A stretch of 10,896 nt of DNA from NCBI GenBank assembly GCA_023436425.1, contig JAEZJD010000041.1, positions 1 through 10,896 on the forward strand, written 5' to 3'. The notes beneath the pieces are model-generated. The model saw only the letters and a list, made by a program, of their open reading frames with translations, did not search any database and had not been told where the DNA came from. Below are positions 6,501 to 10,896 of this stretch, piece by piece. This stretch comes from Bacteroidota bacterium. GTDB lineage: Bacteria; Bacteroidota; Bacteroidia; Chitinophagales; Chitinophagaceae. The position numbers and the translations under genes were made by a program. Position 1 is the first letter of the stretch; each line of letters starts with the position of its first letter.

Positions 6501-6761
6501 ATGGAAACAGATTTGGGGACTATGACAAAAAACTACAATCCTCAACACAAGGAAGGTAAAGTAGCGAGGACAATTGAAGATCAAACAGCGAAATTACCTT
6601 CTGATCTTTTCTTGTGGGTAGGTATTGGTTTTATGGCTATTTCATTCGGTTTGCAAGTAGCGGGGAAAAAGAAGCTAAGTAATTTTATCGGACACTGGCC
6701 AACAAACATTCTCTTAATGGGATTGTACAACAAGTTGGTGAAAGTGGATGGACACGATTAA
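6501..6761 (+). CDS. Small membrane protein, probable stress-type gene
   Basis: An 86-residue protein. A hydrophilic N-terminus (1-33, with VARTIEDQTAKLPSDLF) is followed by helix 1 (about 35-54, FLWVGIGFMAISFGLQV), a basic turn GKKK, helix 2 (about 61-77, FIGHWPTNILLMGLYNKLV) and the tail KVDGHD. I recognise the IExQTAKLPSDLFLW ... YNKLVKVxGHD pattern from small uncharacterised Bacteroidota membrane proteins. Function is unknown. It is a single-gene transcript: a possible sigma-54 promoter, a perfect Shine-Dalgarno and its own terminator surround it, and both neighbours are on the minus strand. This points to a highly translated, conditionally induced protein, which is inference. Confidence 0.75.
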   Translation: METDLGTMTKNYNPQHKEGKVARTIEDQTAKLPSDLFLWVGIGFMAISFGLQVAGKKKLSNFIGHWPTNILLMGLYNKLVKVDGHD

Positions 6762-6779
6762 GCTTTCGTTTTCTCCAAT

Positions 6780-6809
6780 AAAAAAGCATGGCAAGTCCAT
6801 GCTTTTTTT
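6780..6809. terminator. Strong bidirectional terminator
   Basis: AAAAAAGCATGG (6780-6791) pairs with CCATGCTTTTTT (6797-6808) around a 5-nt loop, giving a GC-containing stem with A and T runs on either side. It therefore works in both directions. Its right edge overlaps the TAA stop (6808-6810) of the convergent DUF4251 gene, so the two genes share one compact terminator. Confidence 0.9.
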
Positions 6810-7266
6810 ATTTTGCTATTACCGTTCCGCTAAAACTAATCGGCTGCCTGTTGTTGCCCAACACCTGCAGCGTTGCACTTCCGTTTGCAAATATGGTTAG
6901 CGAAAGTTCTCTTGCTTCTATGTAGTCCTTTGGTTTGATGAAAACGTCCCAACCACCTTTATCTCTGTCCTGCACCTGATATTCAAAGTTTGTGGAAGTG
7001 AATTTGAAACCTCCGGAACTTGGATCAATGGGTGCAGAATATGCACGCCCGTAATAAGGTAGGTAAGCGGTCACCGTGTCTCTTGAAATTGTGATGTCGT
7101 AACCTTCCGACAGTGTCACAGATCTTCCCGACAGCGGCAAAGCGGTCTGCGCCTTAAAGACAAACTTTCCTGAGGTTAGAAGTTGTTTTGTGACCTGTTT
7201 TTCACCTTCTGGCTTAATGCTACAGAACGACAGAAATAAAAGAATGATAAATAGCCACTTGGACAT
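6808..7266 (-). CDS. DUF4251 domain protein, exported
   Basis: A 152-residue envelope protein. An N-terminal hydrophobic signal (MSKWLFIILLFLSFCSI) carries a Cys at 15, but the residue before it is Phe, not the Gly/Ala/Ser of a standard lipobox, so lipidation is uncertain. The rest fits DUF4251: GKFVFKAQTALPLSGRSVTL (33-52), GYDITISRDTVTAYLPYYGRAY (55-76), a GGFKFTS strand, and a C-terminus with NGSATLQVLGNNRQPISFSG (128-147). The family is common in Bacteroidota, has a beta-rich fold and no known activity. It lies 59 nt downstream of the flavoprotein gene on the same strand and may be co-transcribed. It ends in the shared terminator with the small gene at 6501. Confidence 0.85.
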   Translation of the reverse strand: MSKWLFIILLFLSFCSIKPEGEKQVTKQLLTSGKFVFKAQTALPLSGRSVTLSEGYDITISRDTVTAYLPYYGRAYSAPIDPSSGGFKFTSTNFEYQVQDRDKGGWDVFIKPKDYIEARELSLTIFANGSATLQVLGNNRQPISFSGTVIAK

Positions 7267-7325
7267 AGTTTTTCCGGGTAATGGCCCAAAAGCTGTACCA
7301 CGCCATGATTCTATTTAGTAAATAA

Positions 7326-8261
7326 TTACCCAACGGGTGCTTTTGAGTTTTTGAACCTCGCTTCCAATTCCTGCTTTTGCAGCTCCTTGTTTATGATTAC
7401 ACCTGCTTTGGCACCTTCTGCAGCAGCTACCACCACAAAATGCATGTCCTTAGATGCATCACCTGCCACGTACAATCCTTCGATGTTGGTTTGTTGAAAT
7501 CTGTTGGTGAGGGCAACACCTTTTCTTGTCATGTTTACAGAAAAGGTTTCGACAAGGTCGCACTGCTGCTCAAAGCCATTTACAAAAAAAATGGCGTCGC
7601 ATTTTCTGGTTTCGCCATTTTGAAAGATAATTTTCCTGAGCTTTCCGGCTTCGCCTTCTAAACAACTGATTTTATTTCGTACCACATCGATTCTATTAAT
7701 CTGCAATTTCTCCAAATTCTCCTCTTTAATTCTGTTTTTTCCATCAGTGTAAAGAGTCACGTCAGTGCTCCAGGTTTTTAACGCAAGCGCCAGTTCCGAT
7801 CCCTCTTTGTCGCGTGCATAGACGCCTAACTTTTTATCACGCATTTCCCAGCCATCACAATATGGACAATGAAACACCGACGTTCCATACATTTCCTTCA
7901 TTCCCTTCACATCAGGAAGTTTGTCCCGCAACCCAGTGGCAATGAGCAATTTTTTCGAGTAGTAAAGATTTGCGTCTTCATCTTTCACCACGAAAAAGCC
8001 ATCACTGTTTTTCCTTGCCTGAACAACTTTCTTCTTCTTATATTTTACACCATATTTTTTCAATTCAGGTTGGCACAACTGCAAAAAATCCGGAGGGAGA
8101 ATACCATCCCTGGTGAGATAAACATGCAAGCCGTGCGAGTAACGATTTCTGTGTGTGGCTGTATCAAAAACCAAAACCTTTCGCCTGCTCCGTCCTAAAA
8201 CAACTGCAGCATTGAGCCCTGCAGGTCCGCCTCCAACTATTATACAATCCTGTACTTCCAT
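7326..8261 (-). CDS. FAD-dependent oxidoreductase, thioredoxin-reductase-like with CPYC
   Basis: A 311-residue flavoprotein of the thioredoxin reductase fold. An N-terminal FAD-binding motif CIIVGGGPAGLNAA (6-19) is followed by the redox pair in FHCPYCDGWE (Cys132 and Cys135), and the C-terminal FAD motif is GLYVAGDAS (262-270). The region after the CxxC, KKLGVYARDKEGSELALALKTW, replaces the glycine-rich NADPH-binding loop of true TrxB (GGGDSA) with a degenerate one. Together with the CPYCxGxE form this resembles the GliT/HlmI-like group of dithiol oxidases, which may use oxygen in place of NADPH. I therefore would not name it trxB. Without a thioredoxin gene nearby the natural partner is unknown. 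It starts 110 nt from the divergent MFS exporter start, and a shared role in handling a toxic compound is possible. Confidence 0.85.
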   Translation of the reverse strand: MEVQDCIIVGGGPAGLNAAVVLGRSRRKVLVFDTATHRNRYSHGLHVYLTRDGILPPDFLQLCQPELKKYGVKYKKKKVVQARKNSDGFFVVKDEDANLYYSKKLLIATGLRDKLPDVKGMKEMYGTSVFHCPYCDGWEMRDKKLGVYARDKEGSELALALKTWSTDVTLYTDGKNRIKEENLEKLQINRIDVVRNKISCLEGEAGKLRKIIFQNGETRKCDAIFFVNGFEQQCDLVETFSVNMTRKGVALTNRFQQTNIEGLYVAGDASKDMHFVVVAAAEGAKAGVIINKELQKQELEARFKNSKAPVG

Positions 8262-8371
8262 TCAGAAAATTTTTGCTACTGCTGCAAACTTGGTGCTAAG
8301 GTCATATAATAGCTAATGGTGATTTGTGGAGAAGAGCTAAATTGCAAGATTTTGTTTGTAAACGGTCAACG

Positions 8372-9619
8372 ATGCTCCACTCCCGAAAGGCTGCGTTAAG
8401 TTTTATTTTTATCACCTTATTGATTGATGTTACAGGATTGGGGATTGTAATCCCTGTGTTTCCCAGACTAATTGGGCAGATGACGGGCAGCGATATCAGT
8501 CATGTATCTCAGTGGGGCGGCTGGCTTACGGTTACTTACGCTGTGATGCAATTTTTATGTGCCCCGATAATCGGGAGCCTTAGCGACAGATACGGTCGTC
8601 GTCCTGTGCTTCTTGCGTCATTGTTGGGATTTGCCATAGATTATTTGTTTATGGCTCTTGCACCTACCATTTGGTGGCTGTTTTTGAGTCGTGTGATAGC
8701 GGGAGTGACAGGAGCGAGTTTCACAACAGCTTCTGCATACATAGCTGATGTGAGCACTGCGGAGAACAGGGCAAAGAATTTCGGACTTCTCGGCGCAGCC
8801 TTCGGACTTGGGTTTATCATAGGACCTTCTATTGGCGGGCTGCTCGCACATTATGGTTTGCGGGTTCCTTTTTTCGTAGCAGCCGGTTTCACATTACTTA
8901 ATGCGCTTTACGGCTATTTTGTTTTGCCGGAATCGTTGTCAAAAGAAAACAGGCGTGCATTCAATTGGAAGCGAGCCAATCCACTCGGGTCGCTGGTTCA
9001 TCTGAAAAGATACCCGACAGTGCTTACGCTAATTGGATCTTTGGTTTTGGTTTACATTGCTGCACATGCATTGCAAAGCACATGGACGTACATTAATATC
9101 GCACGATTTAACTGGAGCGAGCAAATGTTGGGGCTTTCACTAGGAGTCGTTGGCGTGATGACGATGATTGTACAGGGTGGACTTATCCGCTATATCAATC
9201 CGAAAATAGGAAATGAAAAAAGTATTTACACAGGACTTGCAATATATGCGGTTGGCATGCTGGCATTCGCTTTTGCAAATCAAAGCTGGATGATGTTTGT
9301 ATTTATGGTTCCTTATTGCCTTGGCGGAATCGCAGGGCCTGCATTGCAAGCCACCTTGGTGGGCCATGTTCCGCCTAACGAACAAGGGGAGCTTCAGGGT
9401 GCTTTAACCAGTATGATCAGCTTAACTTCGATTGTTGGTCCGTTAGTTATGACAAATCTGTTTGCATGGTTTACAAGACCTGCTGCTTCCTTTCGCTTTA
9501 CGGGAGCTCCGTTTTTGCTTGGTTCAATACTGCTGACGATCAGCGCAATAATTGCTTATTCGGTTTTACGGAAAGAAAAAGACCCGGCTATTGAAGGTGT
9601 TGCGTATGGAAAAAAATGA
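8372..9619 (+). CDS. MFS exporter, TetA-like (TCR/Tet family)
   Basis: A 415-residue inner-membrane drug:H+ antiporter-type transporter, close in length to the about 400 residues of TetA proteins. From ATG 8372 (MLHSRKAALSFIFITLLIDV..) the layout follows TetA: Asp20 in helix 1 (LLIDVTGLGIVIPVFP), motif A GSLSDRYGRRPVLL (68-81) after helix 2, RVIAGVTGA in helix 4, and motif C-like GAAFGLGFIIGPSIGG (141-156) in helix 5. Then come a central loop and six C-terminal helices. A TTG at 8324 would add 16 residues ahead of the first helix and is less likely. Similarity to tetracycline pumps does not prove tetracycline as substrate; many chromosomal members export other compounds. Its end overlaps the next gene by 14 nt. 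Confidence 0.9.
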   Translation: MLHSRKAALSFIFITLLIDVTGLGIVIPVFPRLIGQMTGSDISHVSQWGGWLTVTYAVMQFLCAPIIGSLSDRYGRRPVLLASLLGFAIDYLFMALAPTIWWLFLSRVIAGVTGASFTTASAYIADVSTAENRAKNFGLLGAAFGLGFIIGPSIGGLLAHYGLRVPFFVAAGFTLLNALYGYFVLPESLSKENRRAFNWKRANPLGSLVHLKRYPTVLTLIGSLVLVYIAAHALQSTWTYINIARFNWSEQMLGLSLGVVGVMTMIVQGGLIRYINPKIGNEKSIYTGLAIYAVGMLAFAFANQSWMMFVFMVPYCLGGIAGPALQATLVGHVPPNEQGELQGALTSMISLTSIVGPLVMTNLFAWFTRPAASFRFTGAPFLLGSILLTISAIIAYSVLRKEKDPAIEGVAYGKK

Positions 9620-9746
9620 AACCTCCCGACCGGGCAAGTTTAAGCTATGGTTGAAGCGGGTTGGCTTCATAGGCTTTCTGTTTTTTGCTGTTAAGGGAAT
9701 GGTATGGCTGGCTATCTTCATTTTTGCCGCGAAAAGTTGTAATTGA
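9606..9746 (+). CDS. 46-residue single-helix membrane protein overlapping the MFS gene
   Basis: This short gene begins at ATG 9606 inside the end of the MFS gene (14-nt overlap, different frame), with a faint AAGGTG upstream, so translation is probably coupled. The product has a basic N-terminus (KFKLWLKRVGFIGFLFF), one hydrophobic helix (about 21-41) and ends AAKSCN. It resembles, from memory, tiny Bacteroidota proteins with a WLK.xGW.GFLFF..KGL.WL pattern. It may assist or stabilise the exporter, or be an independent small membrane protein. No function is known. Confidence 0.65.
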   Translation: MEKNETSRPGKFKLWLKRVGFIGFLFFAVKGMVWLAIFIFAAKSCN

Positions 9747-9847
9747 GACAAGAGGAATTTTTGGCAGTTCTGAGAATTGTAGTTTGCAAAATTCACCGGC
9801 TCTTTGATCTATTCGTCACGAATTCTGCAATTTTTGCACTTTCGAAG

Positions 9848-9875
9848 TTGATGGCATACAATTCGCCTACCTTTG
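9848..9875 (+). promoter_or_regulatory. groESL promoter (Bacteroidota type)
   Basis: TTG (9848-9850) and TACCTTTG (9868-9875) are separated by 17 nt and fit the TTG/TAnnTTTG housekeeping promoter of Bacteroidota. Transcription would start near 9881, giving a leader of about 55 nt. No CIRCE-like inverted repeat (TTAGCACTC-N9-GAGTGCTAA) is present between 9747 and 9936, so HrcA control is not indicated. Confidence 0.7.
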
Positions 9876-9879
9876 CCCG

Positions 9880-9892
9880 CCGGAAAAACCGG
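9880..9892 (+). promoter_or_regulatory. Small CCGG-A5-CCGG hairpin at the 5' end of the groESL leader
   Basis: CCGG (9880-9883) and CCGG (9889-9892) are self-complementary and form a 4-bp stem with an AAAAA loop. It falls right at the predicted transcript start and might protect the 5' end or act as a simple RNA thermometer. The stem is short and it may be chance. Confidence 0.25.
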
Positions 9893-9936
9893 AATTCTCC
9901 TGAAAAAATTTCATTAAAACAAAAATTCATAGAAGT

Positions 9937-10218
9937 ATGGCTATCAAAGTAAATGTTACCCCTCTGCACGACAGAGTGATCGTGAAACCCGCTGCTGCAG
10001 AAGAAAAAACTGCTGGTGGCATCATCATCCCCGATACGGCGAAAGAAAAGCCACAGCGTGGTACTGTAATCGCTGCAGGTCCCGGCAAAAAAGATGAGCC
10101 TGTAACCGTTAAAGAAGGCGATACTGTTCTTTACGGCAAATATGCCGGTACTGAAATCTCAATTGAAGGAGATGACTATCTGATTATGCGTGAAAGCGAC
10201 ATTTTGGCGATTGTTTAA
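9937..10218 (+). CDS. groES: Co-chaperonin GroES
   Basis: A 93-residue GroES (Hsp10), the heptameric lid of the GroEL folding chamber in the cytoplasm. PLHDRVIVKP (9-18) is the classic N-terminal strand. The mobile loop that contacts GroEL is EEKTAGGIIIPD (22-33), with the IIIP contact segment. RGTVIAAGPGKKDE (41-54) and VKEGDTVLYGKYAGTEI (58-74) form the barrel, and the protein ends YLIMRESDILAIV. Length is normal for the family (about 93-97). The start ATG follows an A-rich leader without Shine-Dalgarno, and a good promoter lies about 60 nt upstream. groEL follows after 56 nt. Confidence 0.97.
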   Translation: MAIKVNVTPLHDRVIVKPAAAEEKTAGGIIIPDTAKEKPQRGTVIAAGPGKKDEPVTVKEGDTVLYGKYAGTEISIEGDDYLIMRESDILAIV

Positions 10219-10274
10219 TTGGCGAGCTTCAATTGGCAATTTTATCCTCTAACAATTAAAAATTAAAAATAAAC

Positions 10275-10896
10275 ATGGCTAAACAACTGTTTTTCGAAAC
10301 TGATGCCCGTAATAAAATGAAAAAAGGCGTTGATACTCTTGCCAACGCGGTGAAAGTTACTTTAGGACCAAAAGGTCGTAACGTAGTTATCGAAAAAAAA
10401 TTCGGCGCCCCGTCTGTAACTAAGGATGGTGTGACTGTAGCAAAAGAAATTGAACTAGAAGACGGCATAGAAAACATGGGTGCTCAAATGGTAAAGGAAG
10501 TGGCATCCAAAACTGCTGACGTAGCAGGCGACGGAACAACTACGGCTACCGTGTTAGCGCAATCAATCATCACTGAAGGACTTAAGAACGTAGCTGCTGG
10601 TGCTAACCCGATGGACTTGAAGCGGGGAATCGAAAAAGCCGTTCGTGTGGTAGTCGAAAATCTTCGCTCACAATCCCAAGCTGTTGGTGATGACAACAAA
10701 AAAATTGAGCAAGTGGCTACTATTTCTGCCAACAACGACAGCGAAATCGGTAAACTGATCGCTGAAGCAATGGCGAAAGTTTCTAAAGATGGCGTTATCA
10801 CCATTGAAGAAGCAAAAGGAATTGAAACCGGTATTGAAGTGGTGGAAGGTATGCAATTCGACCGCGGATACATTTCTCCATATTTCGTTACCAACA
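10275..10896 (+). CDS. groEL: Chaperonin GroEL (3' end beyond window)
   Basis: The first 207 codons of the ATP-dependent 60-kDa chaperonin, open to the right edge; the full protein is about 545 residues. The start ATG 10275 gives MAKQLFFETDARNKM. Visible hallmarks are VTLGPKGRNVVIEK (28-41, nucleotide-binding), KDGVTVAKEIEL (50-61) and the ATP-hydrolysis motif GDGTTTATVLA (85-95). They continue with ANPMDLKRGIEKA into the intermediate and apical domains (GMQFDRGYISPYFVTN at the end of the window). No break or missing key residue is seen in this part. It is the second gene of the groES-groEL operon. Confidence 0.97.
   Translation, partial: MAKQLFFETDARNKMKKGVDTLANAVKVTLGPKGRNVVIEKKFGAPSVTKDGVTVAKEIELEDGIENMGAQMVKEVASKTADVAGDGTTTATVLAQSIITEGLKNVAAGANPMDLKRGIEKAVRVVVENLRSQSQAVGDDNKKIEQVATISANNDSEIGKLIAEAMAKVSKDGVITIEEAKGIETGIEVVEGMQFDRGYISPYFVTN

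Noticed and set aside
7289..7306. GCTGTACC-ACGCCATG before the DUF4251 gene as a sigma-54 promoter
   Set aside because: The distance between the GG and GC elements is one base short, and sigma-54 spacing is strict.
9743..9952. Plus-strand 69-codon frame running into groES
   Set aside because: It covers the groES promoter and leader, and its product looks like random sequence.

Overview
The window looks like chromosomal DNA of a Bacteroidota bacterium, most likely of the Chitinophagaceae type. Three things point there. Promoters of the Bacteroidota form (TTG, then TAnnTTTG) lie upstream of a tRNA and of groES. Shine-Dalgarno sequences are almost completely absent. Several small protein families that I associate with this phylum are present (DUF4251, a DUF2231-like membrane protein, small PWVW stress-type proteins). 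Base composition looks moderate and even. I see no integrase, transposase, CRISPR array or phage gene.

Positions 1-1850 hold the remains of a glycan-degradation locus. A GH20-like beta-hexosaminidase enters from the left and is broken by a single frame change near 692. A GH16-like lipoprotein follows but stops after about 55 residues. About 160 nt without a recognisable gene then lead to an initiator tRNA (tRNA-fMet) on the minus strand, with its own promoter and terminator.

Positions 2075-3465 are a three-gene plus-strand run: a small exported His/Asp-rich protein, a four-helix DUF2231-like membrane protein and a lipoprotein with a C-x6-H-x3-H pattern. Together they suggest an envelope metal- or haem-related module. 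This is an inference.

Positions 3544-6325 are all on the minus strand. In transcription order they are a nucleotidyltransferase and a metallophosphoesterase separated by 3 nt, a weak terminator, a small acidic protein, a DUF1003 membrane protein and a small signal-peptide/one-helix protein. A bidirectional terminator separates this block from the plus-strand run.

Positions 6501-6761 encode a small membrane protein with a perfect, strong Shine-Dalgarno and a possible sigma-54 promoter, both exceptional here. A bidirectional terminator separates it from a minus-strand DUF4251 gene, which follows a GliT-like/thioredoxin-reductase-like flavoprotein. Diverging from that is a TetA-like MFS exporter overlapping a 46-codon membrane protein gene. 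The window ends in the groES-groEL chaperonin operon, with groEL cut by the window edge.

I found no clearly new multi-gene defence or mobile system. The items most worth a second look are the nucleotidyltransferase/phosphoesterase pair, the metal-like envelope trio, the small gene with the strong Shine-Dalgarno and sigma-54-like promoter, and the decaying glycan locus beside the initiator tRNA.
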